DNA from: Phycisphaerae bacterium RAS2
GTDB taxonomy: Bacteria; Planctomycetota; Phycisphaerae; UBA1845; UTPLA1
DNA: 64,000 bases
Direction: 5' to 3'
Assembly: GCA_007753915.1 (NCBI GenBank)
Contig: CP036352.1
Coordinates: forward strand, 1,922,001 to 1,986,000
Positions 52,421 through 60,769 of the stretch are shown here, one piece after another. Numbering within the stretch: the stretch's first letter is position 1; the number at the start of each line of letters is the position of its first letter. The notes under the pieces are model-generated. The model ran no database searches, was not told the DNA's origin, and worked only from the letters and a program-made list of their open reading frames with translations. Made by a program: the position numbers and the translations under genes.

Positions 52421-53128
52421 ATGCGAATCGGCTTCTTGACATTCGGTATCGTTTTGGCTTCGACCGGTTGGGTTAATGCCGACCTTGTCGTGGAGCGGCT
52501 TCAGTATTTGTCGAGAGTTTCGCCGACAAGCTCGCCCTCCACCACACAGAGTTTCTTTCTGGAGTTCCCAGCCTCGCCACAGAACCTCACGCACACAGCC
52601 CAGCTTGGCGACTCCTCTTCGCAGGGCGATTACGCCGCCTCGTGGTCTGGTGACAGCGCGGAGTTTGACATCGCCATCGGCCACCGACTCACAGGCTTCG
52701 AGGGATCCACGACTAGCACCGGAACGCTCATGGTGCGACCGTCAACAACCAGCATATTCAGTGTCAGCGGAGCATTGACATATAACCATCCGGCGACGGC
52801 ACTTGGCTCCGCTAGCCTTTTTGTCACAATTCGCCTCGATGGGACGCCCGGGACACTTTTCACAGTTGGGGACAGCGATGGGACATTTGGACTGGGTCCA
52901 CCGACCGGGACAATTCCCACGGTCGGATCATTTGAATTGCAGGCAGGCAACCTTTATCGGATTTCGTATGTAAGTACGACAGCAAACTACGATTCACCGC
53001 CGCCCGGCGCGGAGTGGCTCGGCAACGGCGAGGTCCACATTGCCATCAACCCTGTGCCCGAACCGGCCACACTCGCGTTGCTGGCCACCGCGATTCCATT
53101 CCTGATCCATCGCCGCCGCTTTCGCTGA
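52421..53128 (+). CDS. PEP-CTERM sorting-signal protein, copy 1
   Basis: The 235-residue protein starts with a signal peptide (MRIGFLTFGIVLASTGWVNA), has a beta-rich body, and ends PVPEPATLALLATAIPFLI followed by a basic tail (HRRRFR). This is the PEP-CTERM signal recognised by exosortase for sorting to the envelope. The gene at 53367 is a paralogue of the same length, sharing DLVVE, Y-x-x-SWSGD and the tail ATWLGNG-x-x-x-I. No exosortase gene is visible. Confidence 0.8.
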   Translation: MRIGFLTFGIVLASTGWVNADLVVERLQYLSRVSPTSSPSTTQSFFLEFPASPQNLTHTAQLGDSSSQGDYAASWSGDSAEFDIAIGHRLTGFEGSTTSTGTLMVRPSTTSIFSVSGALTYNHPATALGSASLFVTIRLDGTPGTLFTVGDSDGTFGLGPPTGTIPTVGSFELQAGNLYRISYVSTTANYDSPPPGAEWLGNGEVHIAINPVPEPATLALLATAIPFLIHRRRFR

Positions 53129-53305
53129 ACGCCGCCGCTAGTGCCACTGCTTCAAGCAATGCAGCCCTCACCATCACCGCTTCGTGATTTCTAGTGCCAG
53201 AATAACGTCACACAAAATCCCTCCGCGCACGACGATTCCATTGCGAATCATGACGTTTTCCTTTCAAAGATTGCCTGAAAATCGGCCCTTGGCCCGGCCC
53301 CCAGC

Positions 53306-53334
53306 TTGAATCGACGCCCAATGGGGCGTACAAT
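53306..53334 (+). promoter_or_regulatory. Promoter of the second PEP-CTERM gene
   Basis: TTGAAT (53306-53311) and TACAAT (53329-53334) are 17 bases apart in a context (CCCAGCTTGAATC) very close to that of the first copy. The 177 bases upstream to the previous stop hold nothing else recognisable. Confidence 0.6.
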
Positions 53335-53366
53335 ACGGAGTACGTTGATGGGAGGCCAAGAGGTTC

Positions 53367-54107
53367 GTGAGAAACTTCGGACTTATTTTCTTTCTTCTTG
53401 CTTTCACCGCCGCTCAGTTTGGCGTCGCGCGCGGCGACCTAGTTGTGGAGAACATCGTTTCCGGCGAGCAAGTGAATCAGAGCGGATCGCTTCCGAATTC
53501 ACAGGGCATGTTCTTCAAGTTCCCTCCTTCTCCCAATGCCATTGATTTTTCACAGACCGCCTCGATTCCACCGTCCTTCTCCACCGGCACTTACGACCTC
53601 TCCTGGTCCGGTGATGTCGCGCATTTTCAATCGTCCATTGACCACCATTTGCAAGGTTTCGTCGGCGGCCTGAACAGTAACAGCGGCATTTTGATCCGCC
53701 CCGCCATCGATTCCTTTGTGAGCCTCACGGGCACATGGACCTACAGCCACGATCCTGCGCAGATCGGGAGTACGGTCTTTGGAATGCGGGTTAGCCAAGT
53801 CGGCGCGGGATTCAGCCCGTGGTCTGACCTGAAGCGCGGCGGCACCGAATTCCTGTTCCCGCCGTCCGGCACGCTCGACCTGTCCGGTTCGGCCGTCCTC
53901 CAGGCCGGCGTGCTTTATTCCGTCGGCTACAACATCTCAACCGACAACTTCAGCACACCACCCGCAAGCGCCACCTGGCTCGGCAACGGCTTCATCGACA
54001 TCACTGTCGCTCCCATCCCCGAACCGGCGACCGCCATGTTGCTTGCGGCTCTCTTGCCGACGGCTGGTTTTCGCCATAGGCGGCGGCCAGTTGCCGGTCG
54101 CCGCTAG
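53367..54107 (+). CDS. PEP-CTERM sorting-signal protein, copy 2
   Basis: The 246-residue protein starts at a GTG after GGGAGG and AAGAGG with a signal peptide (FGLIFFLLAFTAAQFGVARG). It ends PIPEPATAMLLAALLPTAG plus a basic tail (RHRRRPVAGRR), again the exosortase sorting signal. The body is clearly related to that of copy 1 (SWSGDVAHFQSSIDHHLQGF, ATWLGNGFIDITV) but has diverged, so the duplication is old. A strong terminator follows the gene. Confidence 0.8.
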   Translation: MRNFGLIFFLLAFTAAQFGVARGDLVVENIVSGEQVNQSGSLPNSQGMFFKFPPSPNAIDFSQTASIPPSFSTGTYDLSWSGDVAHFQSSIDHHLQGFVGGLNSNSGILIRPAIDSFVSLTGTWTYSHDPAQIGSTVFGMRVSQVGAGFSPWSDLKRGGTEFLFPPSGTLDLSGSAVLQAGVLYSVGYNISTDNFSTPPASATWLGNGFIDITVAPIPEPATAMLLAALLPTAGFRHRRRPVAGRR

Positions 54108-54151
54108 TCGTTTACTCGGACAAGCGTACGCAGACGTCGAATCTGGGACAA

Positions 54152-54169
54152 GTCATCATTTCTGATGAC
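54152..54169. repeat. GTCATC/GATGAC palindrome
   Basis: GTCATC (54152-54157) and GATGAC (54164-54169) form a small palindrome between the PEP-CTERM gene and its terminator. The flanking TCTGATGACAT is shared with the palindrome cluster at 48559, so it may be another copy of the same binding site or repeat. Confidence 0.4.
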
Positions 54170-54173
54170 ATTG

Positions 54174-54201
54174 CCGTTGGCCGGGGGGCCGGCGGTTTTT
54201 T
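54174..54201 (+). terminator. Rho-independent terminator of PEP-CTERM copy 2
   Basis: CCGTTGGCC pairs with GGCCGGCGG (nine pairs, two of them G-U) around GGGG and is followed by TTTTTT. It lies 67 bases after the stop. Confidence 0.8.
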
Positions 54202-54271
54202 GCAATGGACTATCGTGACGTTTGGCATTTGACATGACAGTGCGCGGCCTGTTGCGTCCTTCGATGAACTG

Positions 54272-57200
54272 TCAGCAAAAGTCCCGCGAAAGCGCCGGCA
54301 AGGCCAAGGACTCGGTAACTTCTTCGACCTTGCTTGCCAGGATATGAACGACTTGGCCATCGCGTTCGACGCGGCCGTGGGCGATAACGGTTTGACCATA
54401 CAAAGCGGCGGTCGCGCATCGCTGATAGACGCGGGGGCGGACGATCAGGTCGCTGCGGCCCGTCTCATCCTCCAGCGTCATGAACATTACGCCCTTGGCG
54501 GTGCCGGGCCGTTGGCGAAACAGCACCATGCCGGCGACGGCGGCAACTCGGCCGTGCGGACAACAGCGCTCGTCGCGGATTTCGGCGGCGGTGAGGATGC
54601 GCCTCTTCGCCAACGCTTCGCGGAGGAATGAGAGTGGATGGACCTTGAGCGAGAGGCCGACCGCTCGGTAATCGCGGGCGACTTCGCCGGGCTGTGACAT
54701 CGGCGGCAACGGAGCGGCGATTTTTGGCGGTTCGGACGCCTGTTTCGGTGCGCTGTGGGCGTCGAATAACGGCAGCGGCTTTCCGCGAAGCGACTGCACC
54801 GCCCACAACGCCTGTTGCCTACTCAATCCCATTGATCCGAAGGCGTCCGCGAAGGCCAGTGAATGAAGCGACGACGACGGGGCTTCGCTGACGCGCCATA
54901 GATCGACGACGGAGGCGAACCGGCCGCGATGCCGCACCGCCTGGGCAATCGCGCGGGCGTCGGTTTCGCGCAGGCCCTTGACCATCCGCATTCCAAGCCG
55001 AACCGCGCGGCCGCTATCTTCCAGCGTGCAATCCCAATCGCTGCGGTTCACATCCACCGGCCGCACATCGACGCGATGATCGCGGGCATCGCGGATGATC
55101 TGGGCGGGGGCGTAGAAGCCCATCGGCTGACTGTTCAGCAGCGCGGCGGCGAAGACGGCGGGGTAATAGCATTTGATCCAGGCCGAGGCATAGACCAGCA
55201 AGGCGAAGCTCGCCGAGTGCGATTCGGGAAAGCCGTATTCGCTGAATCCCTTGAGCCGTTCAAAACATTGCTCGGCAAACGCTCGTGCGTAGCCGTTGCC
55301 GACCATGCCTTCGATGAATCGGCGGCGGTAGTGCGGAATGGCATCCTTGCCGCGACTCTTCCAGGCGCTGATCGTGCGGCGGAGCTTTTCGGCTTCGCCG
55401 GGGGTGAAGCCGGCGGCGGCGATGGCCAGCGCCATCGCCTGTTCCTGAAAGAGCGGCACGCCGAGCGTCCGGCCCAGCACCTGTGCGACTTTCTCATCGG
55501 GATAGACCACCGGCTCTTCGCCGTTGCGCCGCCGCAGGAACGGATGCACCATGTCGCCGACGATGGGGCCGGGGCGGACAATGGCGACTTCGATCACCAG
55601 GTCGTAGAAGCATCGCGGCTTCAAGCGGGGGAGCATGGTCATTTGCGCGCGAGATTCGATTTGAAAGACGCCGATGGTGTCGGCGGCGCAGATCATGTCG
55701 TACACGGCCGGGTCTTCCGGTGGAATCGAAGCCAGAGTCAGCGGCCGGGCATGGTGTTGCTCGATCATTTCCAGCGCTTTGCGGATGCAGGTGAGCATCC
55801 CCAGCGCCAGCACGTCCACCTTGAGCATTCCCAGCGCTTCGATATCGTCCTTGTCCCACTCGATGACGGTGCGGTTTTCCATCGCCGCGTTTTCAATGGG
55901 GACGAGTTCGCAGAGCAGCCCGCGCGAAATCACGAATCCGCCGACATGCTGCGACAGGTGACGCGGAAAACCGACGATCAAGCCGACGAGCCGCACAAAG
56001 AGCCGCAGCAGGGGATCGGCGGGGTCGAGTCCCAGCGTGGCAAGCTTTTCCGTGGTGAAACCGTCCTCGTGCCAGTCATGCACCCGCTTGGCGATTCGAT
56101 CGACGGCATCCAGCGACAATCCAAGCGCCTTGCCGACATCGCGCACGGCGCTGCGGCTGCGATAGGTAATGACTTCGGCGGTCAGGCCGGCGCGATCGCG
56201 GCCGTACTTCTCGTAAATATACTGCATGACCTCTTCGCGGCGCTCGTGTTCAAAGTCCACGTCGATGTCGGGAGGCTCGTCGCGCTCGCGACTGACGAAG
56301 CGCTCGAACAGCACGTTGATCCGGTCGGGATCGACGGACGTGACGCCGAGGCAGAAGCAGACGGCCGAGTTCGCCGCCGCGCCGCGCCCCTGGCAGAGAA
56401 TGCCGCGCGACCGCGCGAAGCGGACGAGATCGTGAACCGTCAGGAAGAACGGCGCGTAGTTCAATTCCTCGATCAAGGCGAATTCATGCTCGACCTGGCG
56501 GCGGACTTTTTCCGGCACGCCCTGCGGATAGCGTTCACCAGCGCATAGCCAGGTAAGCCGGCGCAGATGCTCCATCGGCGTCAGGCCGGGCGGGCAGATT
56601 TCGTGGGGGTACTCGTAGCGCAGTTGGTCGAGCGAGAAACCCGCCGCGCGCTCCGCGATTTGGACGCTCCGCGCGACGGCTTCGGGATGGTCGGCGAACA
56701 GCCGGGCGATTTCATCGGGGGCTTTGAGGTGCCGCTCGGCGTTGGAGAACAGCCGGAACCCCGCCTCGTCCAGCGTGCAGCCGTGCCGGATGCAGGCGAG
56801 AACATCGTGCAGCGCCCGGCGCTGCGGAACGTGGTAATGCACATCGTTCACGGCGACGAGCGGCACGCCGGTTTGCCGGGCGAGGCGAATGATGCTTTCC
56901 CGGCATTTTGGATCGTCGGGGGTGTATAGCCGGGCCAACGCTAGGGACAGGCAGTCGTCATCAAAAAGTTTGGCCAGATGCGCCACGGTGCCCGGCACGT
57001 CGCCATCCAGCGGCGACGCAAACCACGCGACGGCCAGCAGCCCCGGCGCGTGCTCGCCGAGATCAAGCAGCGACAAGTGACACTCGCCCTTGGGGGCGCG
57101 GCGCTTGCCGAAGGTGAGCAACCGGCACAACCGGCCGTAGGCAGCGCGATCGGTCGGATAGACGAAGAGCGACAATCCGGCCGGCTCGACGAATCGCAGG

Positions 57201-57496
57201 CGGCAGCCGACAACGAAGGGAATGCCTGTCTCTTTCGCGGCCACGTGCGCGCGGACGATCCCGGCCAGGGAGTTGCAATCCGCCAGGGCGATGGCGCGAT
57301 AGCCCAGCATGGCGGCCTGTTCGATCAATTCATCGGGATGGCTGGCCCCGGTCAGGAACGTGAAATTGCTCGCAACCGTCAACTCGGCATACGCTGTGAG
57401 CGACGGCGTATAGCCCGGCCGGTGCGTACTATCCACTTCCGGCGCATCGCGCTTGAACGGGTGAGCGTGCGCTTTAGGATCGGCTGGATCGGGCAC
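54272..57496 (-). CDS. dnaE2: Error-prone DNA polymerase DnaE2
   Basis: The 1074-residue protein is a C-family polymerase with an N-terminal PHP domain (YAELTVASNFTFLTGASHPDEL). The catalytic aspartates are in EPPDIDVDFEHERREEV, followed by HLSQHVGGFVISRGL and the fingers region RLKGFSEYGFPESHSASFA. An OB fold at the C-terminus ends VERDGQVVHILASKVEEV. It makes up the translesion mutasome with ImuA and ImuB, encoded just upstream in the same direction. It starts at a GTG with AAGGA nearby, 12 bases after the imuB stop. Confidence 0.95.
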   Translation of the reverse strand: MPDPADPKAHAHPFKRDAPEVDSTHRPGYTPSLTAYAELTVASNFTFLTGASHPDELIEQAAMLGYRAIALADCNSLAGIVRAHVAAKETGIPFVVGCRLRFVEPAGLSLFVYPTDRAAYGRLCRLLTFGKRRAPKGECHLSLLDLGEHAPGLLAVAWFASPLDGDVPGTVAHLAKLFDDDCLSLALARLYTPDDPKCRESIIRLARQTGVPLVAVNDVHYHVPQRRALHDVLACIRHGCTLDEAGFRLFSNAERHLKAPDEIARLFADHPEAVARSVQIAERAAGFSLDQLRYEYPHEICPPGLTPMEHLRRLTWLCAGERYPQGVPEKVRRQVEHEFALIEELNYAPFFLTVHDLVRFARSRGILCQGRGAAANSAVCFCLGVTSVDPDRINVLFERFVSRERDEPPDIDVDFEHERREEVMQYIYEKYGRDRAGLTAEVITYRSRSAVRDVGKALGLSLDAVDRIAKRVHDWHEDGFTTEKLATLGLDPADPLLRLFVRLVGLIVGFPRHLSQHVGGFVISRGLLCELVPIENAAMENRTVIEWDKDDIEALGMLKVDVLALGMLTCIRKALEMIEQHHARPLTLASIPPEDPAVYDMICAADTIGVFQIESRAQMTMLPRLKPRCFYDLVIEVAIVRPGPIVGDMVHPFLRRRNGEEPVVYPDEKVAQVLGRTLGVPLFQEQAMALAIAAAGFTPGEAEKLRRTISAWKSRGKDAIPHYRRRFIEGMVGNGYARAFAEQCFERLKGFSEYGFPESHSASFALLVYASAWIKCYYPAVFAAALLNSQPMGFYAPAQIIRDARDHRVDVRPVDVNRSDWDCTLEDSGRAVRLGMRMVKGLRETDARAIAQAVRHRGRFASVVDLWRVSEAPSSSLHSLAFADAFGSMGLSRQQALWAVQSLRGKPLPLFDAHSAPKQASEPPKIAAPLPPMSQPGEVARDYRAVGLSLKVHPLSFLREALAKRRILTAAEIRDERCCPHGRVAAVAGMVLFRQRPGTAKGVMFMTLEDETGRSDLIVRPRVYQRCATAALYGQTVIAHGRVERDGQVVHILASKVEEVTESLALPALSRDFC

Positions 57497-57508
57497 GGCG
57501 TTAGTCCT

Positions 57509-59074
57509 TCACATCCATTGACCATGCGCGAACCAGTTGCCCGAGCCGCCGTCGCGATAGACCCACAGCCGCCGCCCCTGCGAGTCTTCGACTTCGTAGT
57601 AATCGCGCGGCGGCGCGGCTCCGTTATTCCACCACGGCGAAACAATCCGTTCCGGCCCGGCACTGGCGACGACTTCGGCCGATTGCCCCCGCCAATCCAG
57701 CCAGACCGGCGGGCCGTCCGGCACCAGCGCCATGACGCGGATCGGCTCAGGCGATGCAAAAAGCTGCGAAGGGCGGTCGGCGGGGTTGGCTGTGGACTCG
57801 TTCCTGCGGGATCGTGCCGACGACTTCGGCGTAACGGCACGGACGGCGACATGGGCAAACGCGCGCTCGGGAACGTAGGACTCGGCCGGTTGGACCTTCG
57901 TAACGGCTTCGCCTCCGAGCCGGTCTATGAGGCGGTCAACCAATTCGCCCAGCGCCGTTGGCTCGTCGGAAGCGTCGCGCGCGGTTTCCCGCAGGAACGC
58001 GGCTTGCTCGTGCTTCATGCGATCGCTGCGCGCGGCGCGGACGGCAATCTCGGTCACGCCGTAGCCCAGGTGCGTCCGCCCCAATCTCGGCCACAGCAGC
58101 TTCCAAAGGTGGGCGTGATCCCGATTAGGGTAAGTCAACTGTAGCGATAAGGTTTGCGGCTCGATATCCACGCGCCGCAGCTCGACGGTCAATTCGCGGA
58201 CGCCGCGATGAACTACGCTTAAGGATTTGAGCAGCCGGGACAGTAGCTCGCGCGTCGTCGCTTCGATGATGTCCAGGCGGCGCACGGGGCCGTCGAAAAC
58301 ATGCGACGACTCGAAGCGGCGGATCAACCGGACCGATTCGATGGTTTCGCCGGAAGCGCCGGTCGCCTGATCGATCCGATGCAGCAACTCCCGACCGAAC
58401 CGCGCCGCCATTTCGTCGCGCGGCAGGGCGAACAGATGTTCGATGCGTTCGATCCCCACATCGCGGAGCGATTCGACGGTTTTCGCGCTGACACGCAAGG
58501 CGCGGACCGGCAACGGCGAAAGCGCTTCGCATATCCCGCCGTCGGCGATCCATTGAGTTTCCATTTTTCCATAGCGGGCAACGGCCCAGGCGCAGGCAAA
58601 CGTCGAGGCGACCGCCAGTCGCGGCCCAAGCCCCCAGCGCCGCAGTGCCGCCGCGATTCGGCCTACATGCTCACGCTCGCCGCCGAAGAGTTTTTCGCAG
58701 CCGGCGATATCGAGCATCAGCCCGTCAGGGTCGTCAGGCGCGACAATCGGCGCAAAGCGCAGCATCCATCGCGCCAACCGCCGCAGCACCGCAGCGTCCT
58801 CGTCGGGCGTGGCCGGCTGATCGTGAACGGAAAGGCCAGCGCACAGCGATCGCGCATGAGCCAGCGTCATCCCCGGCCGCACTCCCGCCACCCTCGTCCG
58901 CTCACAGCAATGGACCACTTGCTGGACGCCGCGCTGCAAAGTCCACAAGAGCCACGCGGCACCGTCAGGCCGTGCGATGTTGCAATGGGACGGGATCGGC
59001 GCGTTGGACATGCTTCTCCGACGAGCCAGCAGGATCGGCCAGCCGGGCAGATAGATGGATAGCGCCCTGGGCAC
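57509..59074 (-). CDS. imuB: ImuB, inactive Y-family polymerase-like mutasome protein
   Basis: The 521-residue protein begins at a GTG (PRALSIYLPGWPILLARRR) after GGAG. It has the Y-family palm and little-finger layout (RPGMTLAHARSLCAGLSV, LMLDIAGCEKLFGGE, LAVASTFACAWAVARY) but lacks the N-terminal catalytic aspartate, as expected of ImuB. It is the adaptor that links DnaE2 to the beta clamp. It overlaps imuA by about 110 bases, unusually long, and the first part of the published-type ImuB fold fits the later start. Downstream is dnaE2. Confidence 0.85.
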   Translation of the reverse strand: MPRALSIYLPGWPILLARRRSMSNAPIPSHCNIARPDGAAWLLWTLQRGVQQVVHCCERTRVAGVRPGMTLAHARSLCAGLSVHDQPATPDEDAAVLRRLARWMLRFAPIVAPDDPDGLMLDIAGCEKLFGGEREHVGRIAAALRRWGLGPRLAVASTFACAWAVARYGKMETQWIADGGICEALSPLPVRALRVSAKTVESLRDVGIERIEHLFALPRDEMAARFGRELLHRIDQATGASGETIESVRLIRRFESSHVFDGPVRRLDIIEATTRELLSRLLKSLSVVHRGVRELTVELRRVDIEPQTLSLQLTYPNRDHAHLWKLLWPRLGRTHLGYGVTEIAVRAARSDRMKHEQAAFLRETARDASDEPTALGELVDRLIDRLGGEAVTKVQPAESYVPERAFAHVAVRAVTPKSSARSRRNESTANPADRPSQLFASPEPIRVMALVPDGPPVWLDWRGQSAEVVASAGPERIVSPWWNNGAAPPRDYYEVEDSQGRRLWVYRDGGSGNWFAHGQWM

Positions 59075-59831
59075 GGTTCCACTCCAAGAGCCACTTGCGA
59101 TGGGCTTGCACTGGCCGCATTCCCTTGCAGCGCAAAAGTTCAACGATCCATCGCGGCTCGATGCCGTTCGACGATTTCTTGCCCGGCGGCGGCGCGGCGC
59201 AGACCCGCCAGCGCGTCTGTGCCGCCGAAAGTTCATCTTGCTGGCGGGGTGGACACGCGGAAAACACCGCTTTCGTCTGGTTTCTTGCCAGCAGTTGAAT
59301 ACGCTGTGTCGCCGCCCGGTCGAAGCCGCCGCCGTCTGCTACGACGCAGCCCACGGCAGGCGAACGCAGCGCCAGATCAATCGCCCACAGCCGAGAAGCG
59401 GCATCGCGGGGCGCGACGAACAGCGACCGATCCAAAAGGCCGCGCTCCCTGCCGCGAATCAACACGCGCGGGTATGGATGGCAATGCTTGCCGATCCACA
59501 CCGTCCACGGCTGCGATGACGGCCGTTCCGCCGCCTGCCATGCCAGATGCACCAGGATGCACAGCGGCGGCGTCCAGCGATGGCCCAGCGACCGCGCCGC
59601 CGATCCGGCCGATTCCCGTCCCGGGGGGTTGTCCACGCCAAACCATTCATGCAATCCGCCGGCAGCCAGCCCGCCGCCCAATGCGGCGTCGGTTTCCGGC
59701 CAACCGGTCGGGATGTGGTCTTTTGTCGGTTCGTCGATGAAGCTGTGTGCGGCGGATGCGTCGTGACGCTCTTCGATGGCCCGGATTCGCCCGGCCAGCT
59801 CGCGCAGATCGACATGCCTACCGATGCCCAT
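58965..59831 (-). CDS. imuA: ImuA, RecA-like mutasome protein
   Basis: The 288-residue protein has IPTGWPETDAALGGGLAAGGLHEWFG, the ImuA/SulA-like RecA-fold start, and later RRLWAID-like and ATQRIQLLARNQTKAVF segments. The P-loop is degenerate (VDNPPGRESAG), as is common in ImuA proteins. It supports the DnaE2-ImuB mutasome in damage-induced mutagenesis. GGAG lies eight bases before the ATG. The gene follows the SRAP gene on the same strand by about 110 bases. Confidence 0.82.
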   Translation of the reverse strand: MGIGRHVDLRELAGRIRAIEERHDASAAHSFIDEPTKDHIPTGWPETDAALGGGLAAGGLHEWFGVDNPPGRESAGSAARSLGHRWTPPLCILVHLAWQAAERPSSQPWTVWIGKHCHPYPRVLIRGRERGLLDRSLFVAPRDAASRLWAIDLALRSPAVGCVVADGGGFDRAATQRIQLLARNQTKAVFSACPPRQQDELSAAQTRWRVCAAPPPGKKSSNGIEPRWIVELLRCKGMRPVQAHRKWLLEWNRAQGAIHLSARLADPAGSSEKHVQRADPVPLQHRTA

Positions 59832-59939
59832 GCTGACGCTCCGTGTGTTTGGAATATGTTAGGGTGTCCGGCGGCACGAATGCAAGAGGCGAACTACGGC
59901 CTTGCCGCGAATGTCGCCAGCGCCTTGCCAACGCAGGGG

Positions 59940-60662
59940 TTAGAGCGGTGCGTCCAGGCAGCCCGGGTCGTCGTTGCGGGGGCTGTTGACCCGTTGGCTG
60001 GCCGGCGACGCCACCAGCCAATCCGGCGGGCACGGCGTCAGAAGCGGCTTAAGCTGCTCAGGCTTCGAGGCGGGATTCAGCCACAAGTCGTAATCCTCCG
60101 GGCGAAGGATTACCGGCATCCGGTCATGGAATTCGCGGATAAACGCATTCGCTTCCGTCGTGATGATCGTAAACGACTCGACGACCTCGCCGCCGGGGCC
60201 TTCCCAACGCTCCCAAAGCCCTGCCAATGCCAACAGCCGGCCATTGCTGCGCCGGATGTAAAGCGGCTGTTTGACTTCCTTTCCGCCCTTCATCAAACGC
60301 CGCCACTCGTAGAACCCGCTGGCGGGGACGATGCAACGACGCGCCCGGAAAGCGTCACGAAAAGCCGGTTGCGTGGCGACCGTCTCGGCCCGCGCATTGA
60401 TCGTGCGAAAAGCGATCTTCGGGTCTTTGGCCCAATGCGGAATCAATCCCCAGCGCAGAACATCAAGCCGCCGCGCGCCGCCTGCCCCAGCCTGCCGCAC
60501 GACCGCCATGTTGGATTCGGGGACGAAGCTCCCAACCCGAATCACCGGCACGACCTGCGACGGCGCGACGTTGTAGCGGGGTTCCAACGGCGCGACATCG
60601 CCGACTCCAAACTCCTGGGCAAGCTGATTTGCCTCCGCCAGCAATGTATAGCGACCGCACAT
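59940..60662 (-). CDS. yedK: SRAP-domain abasic-site protection protein (YedK/HMCES-like)
   Basis: The 240-residue protein starts MCGRYTLL, so the catalytic Cys becomes residue 1 after Met removal. Other active-site parts are RYNVAPSQ, TINARAET with the Asn, PASGFYEW with the Glu, and FHDRMPVIL with the His. SRAP proteins form a stable link to abasic sites in single-stranded DNA. The start was set at MCGR because the fold needs Cys2; the longer frame has 39 extra residues. It leads the imuA-imuB-dnaE2 set in the same direction. Confidence 0.92.
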   Translation of the reverse strand: MCGRYTLLAEANQLAQEFGVGDVAPLEPRYNVAPSQVVPVIRVGSFVPESNMAVVRQAGAGGARRLDVLRWGLIPHWAKDPKIAFRTINARAETVATQPAFRDAFRARRCIVPASGFYEWRRLMKGGKEVKQPLYIRRSNGRLLALAGLWERWEGPGGEVVESFTIITTEANAFIREFHDRMPVILRPEDYDLWLNPASKPEQLKPLLTPCPPDWLVASPASQRVNSPRNDDPGCLDAPL

Positions 60663-60769
60663 TGGACACCACAATAGACGAAATCGAATTGAGCGTGGCC
60701 CTTCCTTTCGGTAGGCGCACCGCACTGGTAAAATCGTTAGATATCCCTGACAATCTCTAGGGAAACGCC

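Noticed and set aside
54929-56548. Long plus-strand frame of 539 codons opposite dnaE2
   Set aside because: DnaE2 motifs cover the whole minus strand; the plus frame has no recognisable feature.
59832-59880. A LexA-type operator upstream of imuA
   Set aside because: The AT-rich stretch has no clear palindrome and the LexA motif of this organism is unknown to me.
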